A DNA stretch of 64,000 nucleotides from Lolliginicoccus lacisalsi (GCF_014841105.1 NZ_JACYWE010000009.1:62001-126000), one strand, 5' to 3'; numbered from the stretch's first letter, positions 23,880-33,046 are shown. Made by a program: numbers and translations. Notes: a model not told the origin generated them from the letters alone.

Positions 23880-26113
23880 CCACCGCGTGCACCAAGCTTG
23901 GCCTTGAATCGAGGCTCGACGGTGTGCTGGCTCCCGCGGCCGTTGCCGCGCTCGCCGAGGACTTCGAGATCCATACCGTGGGCGACCTCCTGCGCGCCTA
24001 CCCTCGCCGCTACGCCCGCAATGGCGTGCCCCTGGGCGATGAGCAAGCAGAGCCAGGCGATCACATCACCGTCGTGGCGACCATTGCCAAGGCTGACCTG
24101 ATCCCTATGCGCAACCGCAAGGGCAGCTTCCTCAGGCTCACCCTGCAGGCCGATCGGCAGAAGCTCGAGGCGACGTTCTTCAACCCGCAGAAGCTGCGGC
24201 ACGTGCTCAAGCCGGGACTGCGCATGATGTTCTCGGGCACCGTCAAGTACTTCCGCGGCACCATGCAGCTCACTCACCCCAGCTATGTCGAGCTCCGGGC
24301 CACCAAGGACGGCACCACCGTGCACGGCAGCGGCCAGCTCGCCCAGATGGCCCGCGCCCAGCAGCAATCCGCGGGAACCCTCACCGAGGACGCCCTCGCC
24401 CGCGACATCATCCCCATCTACGACTCCACCCGCGCCCTGCAGAGCTGGGAGATCTGGAGCTGCATCCGCATCGTCCTCGACCAGCTCGCCCCCATCGAGG
24501 ATCCGCTGCCGCGCGAGATCGTCGAGGCCCGGGGGATGGTCCCGCTCGAGACCGCGCTGCGCGCCGTCCACCTGCCCAGCACCCCGGCCGACCACGACAC
24601 CGCGCGCGACCGCCTGCGCTTCGACGAGGCCCTAGCCATGCAGCTCGTCCTTGCCCGGCAGCGCCACGCGGAGGCCGCCCGTACCGCGCCAGCCATGCCC
24701 CCCCGCGCCGATGGCATCGCGGCCGCGTTCGACCAGCGATTGCCATTCACGCTCACCGACGGCCAGGCCAGCGCCGGGCAGCGCATCGCCGAGCGGCTCG
24801 CCCGGCCGCACCCGATGAACGTGCTGCTCCAGGGCGAGGTGGGCTCGGGCAAGACCCTTGTCGCGCTGCGCGCGATGCTCCAGGCGATCGACTCGGGCCA
24901 CCAATGCGCCCTGCTCGCTCCCACCGAGGTGCTCGCCACGCAGCACTACCGGTCCCTGCGCGCGATGCTGGGCGATCTCGGCGATGGCGGCGAGCTCGGC
25001 AGCTCCGCGAGCGCCACCCGCGTCACCCTGCTCACCGGTTCCATGACCGCCAGCCAGCGCAAGGCCGCGCTGCTCGCCACCGTCACCGGCGATGCCGGGA
25101 TCATCATCGGCACCCACGCCCTCATCCAGGACACCGTCGAGTTCTTCGACCTCGGGCTCGTCGTCATCGACGAGCAGCACCGGTTCGGCGTCGAGCAGCG
25201 CGACCAACTGCGCGGCCGTGGGCGCGGCGGCAACACCCCGCACACCCTCGTCATGACCGCCACCCCGATCCCGCGGACCATCGCGATGACGGCGTTCGGC
25301 GCCCTCGACGTCATCACCCTGCACGGGCTGCCCGCTGGCCGCAGCCCCATCACCACCTCCGTGCTCGCCCTCGGCGTCTCCCGCAAGTGGCTGCCCCGAG
25401 CCTGGCAGCGCATCACCGAGGAGGTCGAGCAAGGCCGCCAGGCCTACGTCGTGTGCTCCCGCATCGGCGATGACGCCGCCGCCGCCGCGAAGGACGGTCC
25501 CGAGACCACCCCCGTCCTCGACATGCATGAGCACCTCTCCACAGGCCCCCTCGCGGGCCTGCGCGTGGGCCTCCTCCACGGGAGGCTCCCCACGGAGGAG
25601 AAGGACCTCACGATGCGGCAGTTCGCGGCCGGGGAGATCGATGTGCTCGTGTGCACCACCGTCATCGAAGTGGGCGTCGACGTGCCCAATGCCACCGTCA
25701 TGGTGATCGTCGACGCCGACCGGTTCGGGATAAGCCAGCTCCATCAGCTCCGCGGCCGCATCGGACGTGGACGACACGCCGGGCTGTGCATCCTCATGTC
25801 CGAGGTGCCCGAGGGATCACCGGCGCTGCAGCGGCTCCAGGCCGTGGCCGGCACCACCAACGGGTTCGAGCTCGCTGAGCTCGACCTGCAAGCCCGCCGC
25901 GAGGGCGACATCCTCGGCGTCGCGCAATCCGGAACGCGCACATCGCTCCGGCTGCTCTCGCTCCTCGACCACGCTGAGACCATCACCGCGGCCCGCGAGC
26001 TCGCCGAGGACATCATCTCCCGCGACCCCGCCCTCGCTGACCATCCCGGTCTCGCCCGCATGATCACTGCCGCCACCACCACGAGCAGCATCGACTATCT
26101 CGACAAGGCATAG
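23876..26113 (+). CDS. recG: ATP-dependent DNA helicase RecG
   Basis: RecG reverses stalled replication forks and branch-migrates Holliday junctions. The 745-aa product has the N-terminal wedge/OB domain (about 10-170, with DLLRAYPRRYARNG), then helicase motifs GEVGSGKTLVAL (Walker A), DEQHRFG (Walker B), MTATPIPRTIAM, and the C-terminal VLVCTTVIEVGVDVPNATV and HQLRGRIGRG. Its ATG overlaps the DAK2 gene stop (ATGA), so the two are translationally coupled. Confidence 0.96.
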   Translation: MTTACTKLGLESRLDGVLAPAAVAALAEDFEIHTVGDLLRAYPRRYARNGVPLGDEQAEPGDHITVVATIAKADLIPMRNRKGSFLRLTLQADRQKLEATFFNPQKLRHVLKPGLRMMFSGTVKYFRGTMQLTHPSYVELRATKDGTTVHGSGQLAQMARAQQQSAGTLTEDALARDIIPIYDSTRALQSWEIWSCIRIVLDQLAPIEDPLPREIVEARGMVPLETALRAVHLPSTPADHDTARDRLRFDEALAMQLVLARQRHAEAARTAPAMPPRADGIAAAFDQRLPFTLTDGQASAGQRIAERLARPHPMNVLLQGEVGSGKTLVALRAMLQAIDSGHQCALLAPTEVLATQHYRSLRAMLGDLGDGGELGSSASATRVTLLTGSMTASQRKAALLATVTGDAGIIIGTHALIQDTVEFFDLGLVVIDEQHRFGVEQRDQLRGRGRGGNTPHTLVMTATPIPRTIAMTAFGALDVITLHGLPAGRSPITTSVLALGVSRKWLPRAWQRITEEVEQGRQAYVVCSRIGDDAAAAAKDGPETTPVLDMHEHLSTGPLAGLRVGLLHGRLPTEEKDLTMRQFAAGEIDVLVCTTVIEVGVDVPNATVMVIVDADRFGISQLHQLRGRIGRGRHAGLCILMSEVPEGSPALQRLQAVAGTTNGFELAELDLQARREGDILGVAQSGTRTSLRLLSLLDHAETITAARELAEDIISRDPALADHPGLARMITAATTTSSIDYLDKA

Positions 26114-26153
26114 GCGGGTCACCGAGCACCCCGCGCGCCCATCGCGATACCGG

Positions 26154-26217
26154 TAGTGTTCCTTCCCAAGAGAGCGGCACCCGCCCTCCGTCGGCCAGCC
26201 GGAATGGTGGCCGACGG
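26154..26217 (+). promoter_or_regulatory. Promoter and 5'-leader hairpin of pyc
   Basis: TAGTGT (26154-26159) is a likely -10 box about 105 bp before pyc. The leader holds a stem-loop with perfect 10-bp arms CCGTCGGCCA (26188-26197) and TGGCCGACGG (26208-26217). It could be an attenuator or an mRNA-stability element. No known riboswitch pattern is evident. Confidence 0.45.
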
Positions 26218-26265
26218 GCAGGCACGGTGTTGTTGCAGCGAACAGGTCAAGGAGCCACAGCCACC

Positions 26266-29200
26266 ATGTTCACCAAAGTGCTCGTCGCCAACCGTGGCGA
26301 GATCGCCGTCCGAGCCTTCCGCGCCGCCTACGAGCTCGGTGCCTCCACCGTTGCCGTCTTCCCCTACGAGGACCGCAACTCGCTCCACCGCCTCAAGGCC
26401 GACGAGAGCTATGAGATCGGCGAGCACGGCCACCCGGTTCGTGCCTATCTCTCCGTTGACGAGATCATCACCGCTGCCACCAACGCCGGCGCCGATGCCA
26501 TCTACCCGGGCTACGGGTTCCTCTCCGAGAACCCCGACCTCGCCGCGGCCTGCGACGCGGCCGGGATCACCTTCGTCGGCCCGTCCGTCGAGGTCCTCGA
26601 GCTCGCCGGGAACAAGGCCCGCGCCATCGCCGCGGCCCGCGAGGCCGGCCTGCCCGTCCTCGACTCGTCCGAGCCCACCGATGACGTCGATGCCCTCGTC
26701 GCCGCATCCGAGCAGATGACGTTCCCGGTCTTCGTCAAGGCCGTCGCTGGTGGTGGCGGGCGCGGCATGCGTCGCGTCGATGCGCCTGCCCAGTTGCGCG
26801 AGGCCATCGAGCAGGCGCAGCGCGAGGCCGAGTCCGCCTTCGGCGATGCCACCGTCTTCCTCGAGCAGGCCGTCGTCAACCCCCGCCACATCGAGGTGCA
26901 GATCCTCGCCGACAAGCACGGCAACGTGATCCACCTCTTCGAGCGCGACTGCTCCGTGCAGCGCCGCCACCAGAAGGTCGTCGAGCTCGCCCCCGCTCCC
27001 AACCTGCCCGTCGAGACACGGGACCGAATCTGCGCCGACGCCGTGGCGTTCGCCAAGCGCATCGGCTATTCCTGCGCGGGCACCGTCGAGTTCCTCCTCG
27101 ACGAGCGCGGCCAGCACGTATTCATCGAGATGAACCCCCGCATCCAGGTCGAGCACACCGTCACCGAGGAAGTCACCGACGTCGACCTCGTGCAATCACA
27201 GATGCGCATCGCCAGCGGAGCCTCGCTCGCTGACCTCGATCTCGCGCAGGAGAACATCACCCTGCGTGGCGCGGCCCTGCAGTGCCGCATCACTACTGAG
27301 GACCCCGCCAATGGGTTCCGCCCGGACACCGGCCGCATCACCGCCTACCGCACTCCCGGCGGCGCTGGCGTGCGCCTCGACGGCGGCACCGCGCTCGGCG
27401 CCGAGGTGGGCGCCTACTTCGACTCGATGCTCGTCAAGCTCACCTGCCGCGGCCGCGACTTCGGCACCGCCGTCAGCCGGGCCCGCCGCGCTCTCGCGGA
27501 GTTCCGCATCCGCGGCGTCTCCACCAACATCCCGTTCCTCCAGGGCGTCCTCGACGACCCCGACTTCCGCGCCGGCAACGTCACCACCTCGTTCATCGAC
27601 GAGCGCCCCCACCTGCTCACCCAGCACGCCCCGGCCGACCGGGGCACCCGCATGCTGCGCTACCTCGCCGATGTCACCGTCAACAAGCCGCATGGCGAGC
27701 GGCCCGTCGATATCGACCCACGCAGCAAGCTCGCAGCGCTCGACAAGGAAGCACCCATCCCCGACGGCTCCCGGCAGCGGCTCCTCGCGCTCGGTCCCGA
27801 GGGATTCGCCCGCTCGCTGCGCCAGCAGGACGCGCTCGCCGTCACCGACACCACTTTCCGCGACGCCCACCAGTCGCTGCTCGCCACCCGCATCCGGACC
27901 CGCGACCTGCTCGGCGTCGCCGGGCACGTAGCCCGCACCACACCAGAGCTGCTGTCCCTCGAGGCATGGGGCGGTGCCACCTACGACGTCGCGCTGCGGT
28001 TCCTCTACGAGGACCCCTGGGAGCGCCTCGCCCGGCTTCGCGAGGCAGTGCCGAACATCTGCCTGCAGATGCTGCTGCGCGGCCGCAACACCGTCGGCTA
28101 CACCCCTTATCCTGAATCCGTTGCCCGCGCATTCGTCGACGAGGCCACCCGGACCGGCATCGACATCTTCCGCATCTTCGACGCCCTGAACAACGTCGAC
28201 CAGATGCGCCCCGCCATCGACGCGGTCCGCGAGACCGGCACCGCGCTCGCCGAGGTGGCGCTCAGCTACACCGGCGACCTCGCCAACCCGAGCGAGGACA
28301 TCTACACCCTCGACTACTACCTGCGCCTCGCCGAGCAAGCCGTCGAGGCCGGAGCGCACATCCTCGCGATCAAGGACATGGCCGGCCTGCTCCGCGCCCC
28401 CGCCGCCGCGACCCTCGTCACCGCGCTTCGGTCCCGCTTCGACCTGCCCGTGCACGTGCACACCCACGACACCCCGGGCGGGCAGCTGGCCACCTACCTC
28501 GCCGCGTGGCAAGCCGGCGCCGACGCCGTCGACGGTGCAGCAGCCTCGCTCGCGGGCACCACCAGCCAGCCAGCGCTGTCGGCCATCGTCGCCGCCGCCG
28601 CCCACACCGGGCGCGACACCGGCCTCGACCTCGGCGCCGTCTGCGCCCTCGAGCCGTACTGGGAAGCCGTCCGCAAGGTGTACGCGCCATTCGAGTCGGG
28701 GCTGCCCGCGCCGACCGGCCGCGTCTACGAGCACGAGATCCCCGGCGGCCAGCTATCCAACCTGCGGCAGCAAGCGATCGCGCTGGGTCTCGGCGACCGC
28801 TTCGAGAAGATCGAGTCCGCGTACGCCTCGGCCGACCGGCTCCTCGGCCGCCTCGTCAAGGTCACGCCCTCCTCCAAGGTCGTCGGCGACCTCGCCCTGC
28901 ACCTCGTGGGCGCCGACGTCGACTTCGAGGAATTCGCCACCGACCCCGGCTCCTACGACATCCCCGACTCCGTGATCGGGTTCCTGCGCGGGGAGCTCGG
29001 TGACCCCGCCGGAGGTTGGCCCGAGCCATTCCGCACCAAGGCGCTCGAGGGCAGGGCGGCCGCCAAGCCCGTCCCGGAGCTCTCCGCCGAGGACACCGCC
29101 ATCCTCTCCGGCGACGACCACGATGCGCGCCGCGCCACCCTCAACCGGCTGCTGTTCCCCGTGCCCACCCACGAGTACGAGGACCACCGCGAGCAGTACG

Positions 29201-29667
29201 GCGACACCTCCGTCATCCACAGCCTCGAGTTCTTCTACGGGCTCCAGCCGGGCGAGGAGCACCAGGTCAACCTCGAGCCTGGCGTGACCCTCATCTTCGG
29301 CCTCGAGGCCATCGCCGAGCCCGACGAGCGCGGCATGCGCACCGTCATGTGCACCATCAATGGGCAGCTGCGGCCAGTCAAGGTGCGCGACCGCTCCGTC
29401 GCCAGCGAGGCGCCCACCTCCGAGAAGGCCGACAAGGACAACCCCGACCATCTAGCCGCGCCGTTCGCCGGTGTCGTCACTGTGTCCGTCGGCGCCGGGG
29501 ATTCCATCAAGGCAGGCGAGACCATTGCCACCATCGAAGCGATGAAGATGGAGGCCTCCATCACCGCGCACAAGGCAGGCACCGTCGCTCGCTTCGCCAT
29601 CAGTTCGGTGCAGCAGGTCGAGGGCGGTGACCTCATCGCGGTCATCGAATCCACCGAATCGGAATGA
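26266..29667 (+). CDS. pyc: Pyruvate carboxylase
   Basis: This enzyme carboxylates pyruvate to oxaloacetate with ATP and bicarbonate, refilling the citric-acid cycle. The 1133-aa single chain has, in order, the biotin carboxylase domain (1-450: FTKVLVANRGEIAVR, the glycine-rich loop in AVAGGGGRGMRRV, HIEVQILAD, FIEMNPRIQVEH), the carboxyltransferase barrel (about 520-800: DTTFRDAHQSLLATRIRTRD and HTHDTPGG), the connecting domain and a C-terminal biotinyl domain with EAMKMEA, whose lysine is about residue 1094. GGAGCC lies upstream of ATG 26266. The stop overlaps the rsmD start. In M. tuberculosis pca also precedes rsmD. Confidence 0.97.
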   Translation: MFTKVLVANRGEIAVRAFRAAYELGASTVAVFPYEDRNSLHRLKADESYEIGEHGHPVRAYLSVDEIITAATNAGADAIYPGYGFLSENPDLAAACDAAGITFVGPSVEVLELAGNKARAIAAAREAGLPVLDSSEPTDDVDALVAASEQMTFPVFVKAVAGGGGRGMRRVDAPAQLREAIEQAQREAESAFGDATVFLEQAVVNPRHIEVQILADKHGNVIHLFERDCSVQRRHQKVVELAPAPNLPVETRDRICADAVAFAKRIGYSCAGTVEFLLDERGQHVFIEMNPRIQVEHTVTEEVTDVDLVQSQMRIASGASLADLDLAQENITLRGAALQCRITTEDPANGFRPDTGRITAYRTPGGAGVRLDGGTALGAEVGAYFDSMLVKLTCRGRDFGTAVSRARRALAEFRIRGVSTNIPFLQGVLDDPDFRAGNVTTSFIDERPHLLTQHAPADRGTRMLRYLADVTVNKPHGERPVDIDPRSKLAALDKEAPIPDGSRQRLLALGPEGFARSLRQQDALAVTDTTFRDAHQSLLATRIRTRDLLGVAGHVARTTPELLSLEAWGGATYDVALRFLYEDPWERLARLREAVPNICLQMLLRGRNTVGYTPYPESVARAFVDEATRTGIDIFRIFDALNNVDQMRPAIDAVRETGTALAEVALSYTGDLANPSEDIYTLDYYLRLAEQAVEAGAHILAIKDMAGLLRAPAAATLVTALRSRFDLPVHVHTHDTPGGQLATYLAAWQAGADAVDGAAASLAGTTSQPALSAIVAAAAHTGRDTGLDLGAVCALEPYWEAVRKVYAPFESGLPAPTGRVYEHEIPGGQLSNLRQQAIALGLGDRFEKIESAYASADRLLGRLVKVTPSSKVVGDLALHLVGADVDFEEFATDPGSYDIPDSVIGFLRGELGDPAGGWPEPFRTKALEGRAAAKPVPELSAEDTAILSGDDHDARRATLNRLLFPVPTHEYEDHREQYGDTSVIHSLEFFYGLQPGEEHQVNLEPGVTLIFGLEAIAEPDERGMRTVMCTINGQLRPVKVRDRSVASEAPTSEKADKDNPDHLAAPFAGVVTVSVGAGDSIKAGETIATIEAMKMEASITAHKAGTVARFAISSVQQVEGGDLIAVIESTESE

Positions 29668-30224
29668 CCCGCATCATCGCCGGGAGCGTGGGCGGCACAC
29701 GCATCGCCGTGCCGCCCCGCGGCACCCGACCCACCTCCGACCGCGTGCGGGAGGCCCTGTTCAGCTCCCTCGACGCGCGCCTCGACCTCGGCGGCATGCG
29801 CGTGCTCGACCTCTACGCGGGGTCGGGCGCGCTTGGCATCGAAGCGCTCTCCCGCGGCGCGGCGCACGCCACCCTCGTCGAGAAGGATGCCCGGGCCGCC
29901 CGCATCATCAGCAGCAACCTCGCCGCGACCGGCTTCAGCGCCCGCGCGGACGTCGTGCGCGGCGATGTCCTCGCCACCCTCCACCGCGCCCCCGTCGCGC
30001 CGTATGACCTCGTCCTCGCCGACCCGCCCTACGACGTCGAGGAACCCAGCATCCACGAGCTGCTGCAGCGGCTCCTCGACCAGCACTGGCTCGTGCCCGG
30101 CGCGGTGGTCGTCATCGAGCGGTCCGCTCGGTCGCCCGAGCCCGCCTGGCCGGAGCCGCTCGAGCCCCTGCGCGCCCGCGACTACGGCGAGACGCGCATC
30201 AGCATCGCCGAGCACGTGGGCTGA
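29664..30224 (+). CDS. rsmD: 16S rRNA m2G966 methyltransferase RsmD
   Basis: RsmD transfers a methyl group from SAM to G966 of 16S rRNA. The 186-aa product has RIIAGSVGGTRI at the N-terminus, the SAM-binding LDLYAGSGALGIEALSRGA (about 49-67) and the catalytic DPPYDVEEP motif (NPPY-type; about 119-127). The start overlaps the pyc stop by 4 bp (ATGA). A repeat-rich intergenic patch follows it. Confidence 0.95.
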   Translation: MTRIIAGSVGGTRIAVPPRGTRPTSDRVREALFSSLDARLDLGGMRVLDLYAGSGALGIEALSRGAAHATLVEKDARAARIISSNLAATGFSARADVVRGDVLATLHRAPVAPYDLVLADPPYDVEEPSIHELLQRLLDQHWLVPGAVVVIERSARSPEPAWPEPLEPLRARDYGETRISIAEHVG

Positions 30225-30313
30225 GTCGCGGCCGGCTGGCTGGCGGGTTGGTGGGTTGGTGGCTGGTGCGCGGTTGGCTGGCTGGCGGGTCGGCGGTCGG
30301 CTGGCGGCCGCTG

Positions 30314-30352
30314 GTGGAAACTTTTCCCTCTCCAGGCGGGAAAAGATTCCAC
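30314..30352 (+). repeat. 39-bp palindromic element, family 2, copy 1
   Basis: GTGGAAACTTTTCCC (30314-30328) pairs with GGGAAAAGATTCCAC (30338-30352), 14 of 15 matching, around a 9-nt loop. It lies 90 bp past rsmD and is preceded by a GGTCGGCTGGCGGC-like flank shared with copy 2. Confidence 0.85.
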
Positions 30353-30488
30353 TGACCGCGCCGTGCGAAGGATTTCGCAGGCGAGAGGCTGTGGCCGCGC
30401 CGGTGTGGTCCGGCTAGGCCGAGCTCTAGCTGCCGGCGGGGCTTGCGGCCGCGCGCGGGTGTGTCGTGAGGTCAACTCGTGCTCCCTA

Positions 30489-30550
30489 GCTGCCACCCTG
30501 GGCCTGCCGCTGCCACCCTTGGCCCGCAGCTGCCACCCACGGCCCGCAGC
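30489..30550. repeat. 20-bp tandem repeat, three copies
   Basis: The unit starts GCTGCCACCC and ends GGCC(T/C)GC(C/A). Copies lie at 30489-30508, 30509-30528 and 30529-30548, and a partial fourth merges into the palindrome at 30551. Confidence 0.85.
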
Positions 30551-30572
30551 TGCCACCGATATATCCGTGGCA
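30551..30572. promoter_or_regulatory. 22-bp palindrome centred on GATATATC
   Basis: TGCCAC-C-GATATATC-C-GTGGCA is symmetric except for one C/C pair on each side of the centre. An AT-rich palindromic core in such GC-rich DNA looks like a protein-binding site. The factor is unknown. Confidence 0.45.
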
Positions 30573-30738
30573 GGTCCACGCAAAGGTGGCCGATGGCAAC
30601 CATGGGTAGCAGCTATGGGGCAGGCGGCCACGCGTAGAGCACGGATTCCCGCTCCGTCGGCAGGAACAATGCTCGAAGGGATAGCCCCTGGCCGGTCACG
30701 ATGTGCGGCCGGGGTGGCAGGTTGGCTGGCGGCTGGCA

Positions 30739-30777
30739 GTGGAAACTTTTCCCCGCCGAAGCGGAAAAAGTCTCCAC
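30739..30777 (+). repeat. 39-bp palindromic element, family 2, copy 2
   Basis: It starts with GTGGAAACTTTTCC exactly like copy 1 and closes with GGAAAAAGTCTCCAC. Length and orientation are the same as in copy 1, but the loop differs. The left flank GGTTGGCTGGCGGC is also shared. Confidence 0.85.
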
Positions 30778-30802
30778 CAGCCGCGGGATGCCCAAGCTAG
30801 CC

Positions 30803-30865
30803 CCCACCGCCGCGCATCGCGCGAATCCCACCGCCGCGCATCGCGCGAATCCCGCCGCCGCGCAC
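30803..30865. repeat. 24-bp tandem repeat upstream of coaD
   Basis: The unit CCCACCGCCGCGCATCGCGC followed by GAAT occurs at 30803-30826 and 30827-30850. A partial third copy runs to 30865, 26 bp before the coaD -10 box. Confidence 0.9.
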
Positions 30866-30903
30866 TAGTACCGGGGAGCCCGCCAACTGCTACCGTCAAC
30901 GCC

Positions 30904-31392
30904 ATGAGCGGAGCTGTTTGCCCCGGGTCCTTCGACCCCATCACCAATGGCCATCTCGATGTGATCGAGCGCGCGGCCAAGAACTTTGATCGCGTCGTCG
31001 TGGCCGTGCTCGTCAACCCGAGCAAGAAGGGGATGTTCAGCGTCGACGAGCGGCTCGAGCTGATCCGTACTGTCACCAGTCATCTTCCCAACGTGACCGT
31101 GGATTCCTGGCAGGGGCTCCTCGTGGACTACGCGCGCCAGGAGAAGCTCGATGCCATCGTCAAGGGGCTGCGCGCGGTGAGCGATTTCGAGTACGAGCTG
31201 CAGATGGCCCAGATGAACAAGGAGCTCACGGGGGTGGATACCTTCTTCACCGCCACGAATCCCGTGTATAGCTTCGTGTCGAGCTCGTTGGTCAAGGAAG
31301 TGGCCACCTTGGGTGGCGAGGTGGCGCAGCACTTGCCCTCTGCCGTTCATGAGGCATTGCTCGCCAGGATTGCCCAGCGCCAGCAGGGATGA
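30904..31392 (+). CDS. coaD: Phosphopantetheine adenylyltransferase CoaD
   Basis: CoaD adenylates 4'-phosphopantetheine to dephospho-CoA. The 162-aa product starts [21 protein letters not shown], with the nucleotidyltransferase (H/T)xGH motif as TNGH, and has the [19 protein letters not shown] and [18 protein letters not shown] segments of the active site. ATG 30904 sits 7 nt after TACCGT (30891-30896), a leaderless arrangement. In M. tuberculosis the large PDIM/PGL lipid locus lies between coaD and the next gene; here the gap is only 170 bp. Confidence 0.96.
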   Translation: MSGAVCPGSFDPITNGHLDVIERAAKNFDRVVVAVLVNPSKKGMFSVDERLELIRTVTSHLPNVTVDSWQGLLVDYARQEKLDAIVKGLRAVSDFEYELQMAQMNKELTGVDTFFTATNPVYSFVSSSLVKEVATLGGEVAQHLPSAVHEALLARIAQRQQG

Positions 31393-31420
31393 GCCAGCGC
31401 CAGCAGGGATGAGCCAGCGG
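31381..31420. repeat. 20-bp tandem duplication across the coaD stop codon
   Basis: CAGCAGGGATGAGCCAGCGC (31381-31400) is repeated at 31401-31420 with one change. Both copies contain the TGA, so the reading frame is unaffected. Confidence 0.9.
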
Positions 31421-31562
31421 TCCGGGCCCTGGCGCGGCAGGGCGCTAGGCTGCAACACTGACACGCCTGCCCCGCGATGATGCGGATTCCGCGCGGAGCG
31501 GGCAGACTAGCGATTGTCACGCACACGTGCCGCGAGGGCACAGTCGAAGATGTGGGGTAGCG

Positions 31563-32336
31563 GTGTATCGGGTTTTCGGTGCTCTGGACGAGCTCGTGGC
31601 GATCGTCGAGGAGGCACGCAGCGTGCCCATGACCGCGGGGTGCATCGTGCCACGCGGCGACATCCTCGAGCTGCTCGACGAGATTCATGCGATGTACGAG
31701 CCTGAGCTCAATGATGCCCAGGATGTCCTGGATCATCGCGACAAGCTGATCAACGACGCCCGGGAGACAGCTGAGCAGACCGTGTCCTCGGCGAACTCCG
31801 AGGCGGAGTCCACTGTCGCGAACGCGCGCGAGGATGCGGACCGCATGCTTCGCGATGCGAAGGCGCAGGCCGATCGCATGGTCGCGGAGGCGAAGGCGCA
31901 TGCCGAGCAGCTCGTCGCCGAGGCGCAGGGCGAGGCCGACCGGGCGATCGCTGGGGGCCAGCGCGAGTTCGAGGCCATGACGGCCCGCGCGCGCAGCGAG
32001 GCGAACCGGCTCATCGAGTCGGGCAACACCGCCTATGAGCGCGCCGTCAGCGAGGGTGTCGCCGAGCAGCAGCGCCTGGTGTCGGATTCCGAGGTGGTGC
32101 GGGCGGCGCAGGCCGAGGCGAACCGTGTGGTCGATAACGCGCACGCGGAGTCCGAGCGGCTGCGAGGCGAGTGCGACCTCTATGTCGATTCGAAGCTGGG
32201 GGAGTTCGAGGAGTTCCTCAATGGCACCATCCGGTCGGTGCATCGTGGTCGCCAGCGGCTGCGCGATGCGGCGCCGGTAGCGCCCGCTGGAGGGGCTCCG
32301 CTCGTGGAGGATCGCGCAGGTGGTCGGCGCCGGTAG
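31563..32336 (+). CDS. Coiled-coil DivIVA/Wag31-like protein (Rv2927c type)
   Basis: The 257-aa product starts YRVFGALDELVAIVEEARSVPMTAGCIVPRGDILELLDEI, the conserved N-terminus of a mycobacterial family with DivIVA-like features. A long alanine/glutamate-rich coiled coil (about 50-240) follows, with repeated EA-(D/H)R-(A/M) heptads. It is cytoplasmic and presumably structural, at the cell pole or membrane. The exact role is not known. GTG 31563 is preceded by a weak GGGGTAG site. It probably forms an operon with yceD, rnc and mutM. Confidence 0.82.
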   Translation: MYRVFGALDELVAIVEEARSVPMTAGCIVPRGDILELLDEIHAMYEPELNDAQDVLDHRDKLINDARETAEQTVSSANSEAESTVANAREDADRMLRDAKAQADRMVAEAKAHAEQLVAEAQGEADRAIAGGQREFEAMTARARSEANRLIESGNTAYERAVSEGVAEQQRLVSDSEVVRAAQAEANRVVDNAHAESERLRGECDLYVDSKLGEFEEFLNGTIRSVHRGRQRLRDAAPVAPAGGAPLVEDRAGGRRR

Positions 32337-32379
32337 ACTGGTGGCTTCCTGAAGCAAACCAGAATCGGAGCGTGAGCTT

Positions 32380-32961
32380 GTGAAGTCTTCCCAGCATGGT
32401 CCGGCGCGGCCTGATGCGAATGCGCCGTTTGTGCTGGACGCGCGGTCTCTCGGGCGCAAGCCTGGCTCGATGCGCGAGGTGCATCGGGTCGTGGCGGCAC
32501 CCGAGCGCCTCGGCCTGGATATGATCGCGATCCCCGAGGGCAGTGATGTCACCATCGATGTGCGCCTCGAGTCGGTCAGCGAGGGCGTCCTGGTGACCGG
32601 CTCGGTCTCCGCGGTCGCGGTGGGGGATTGCGTGCGGTGCCTGGAGCAGACCGAGCAGCACGTCGAGGTTCCTCTCGTCGAGCTGTTTGCCTATCCGAAC
32701 AGCACCACCTCGCAGACCACCGAGGATGACGAGGTCCAGTTGCTCGTCGAGGACCTGATCGATCTAGCCCCGGTGGTGGTCAACGGCCTGGGCGACGAAC
32801 TGCCCCTGCAGCCGGTGTGCAGCGAGGACTGCCCCGGATTGTGCACCGAGTGCGGTGTTCCGCTTTCCTCGGCCGAGCCCGGCCATGGGCATGACACAAT
32901 AGATCCCCGGTGGGCGGCGTTGCTGGACAAGCGTGACGGGATGGATTCGCCTCGATCCTGA
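32380..32961 (+). CDS. YceD family (DUF177) protein
   Basis: This 193-aa protein of the YceD/DUF177 family is associated with 23S rRNA maturation in other bacteria. It has VGDCVRCLE in the middle and a C-terminal cysteine cluster [13 protein letters not shown] (about 147-159), which probably binds zinc. The family is often followed by rpmF; here, as in M. tuberculosis, it is followed by rnc instead. GTG 32380 is the start, preceded by CGGAGCG. Confidence 0.88.
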   Translation: MKSSQHGPARPDANAPFVLDARSLGRKPGSMREVHRVVAAPERLGLDMIAIPEGSDVTIDVRLESVSEGVLVTGSVSAVAVGDCVRCLEQTEQHVEVPLVELFAYPNSTTSQTTEDDEVQLLVEDLIDLAPVVVNGLGDELPLQPVCSEDCPGLCTECGVPLSSAEPGHGHDTIDPRWAALLDKRDGMDSPRS

Positions 32962-33046
32962 TGCGCGGCCCGCTCGCGACCAAGACCGGAGCGAGCTGCC
33001 CTCGCGCAAGCGGGCTGCTCAGCGTCATACACAGGTGAAGGAATCG

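Larger units (their letters stand above)
30225..30903. other. Repeat-dense intergenic patch between rsmD and coaD
   Basis: No convincing gene is present in these 679 bp. The patch holds, in order: GGCTGG/GGTTGG runs (30231-30310), a 39-bp palindrome (30314-30352), a 20-bp tandem array (30489-30550) ending in a palindrome centred on GATATATC (30551-30572), an inverted partner of the array (TAGCTGCCACCC at 30487-30498 against GGGTAGCAGCTA at 30604-30615, 11 of 12 matching), a second 39-bp palindrome (30739-30777) and a 24-bp tandem array (30803-30865) that runs up to the coaD promoter. Confidence 0.8.

Noticed and set aside
30489-30570. CRISPR-like array
   Set aside because: The 20-bp units are directly adjacent with no unique spacers, and no cas genes are present.
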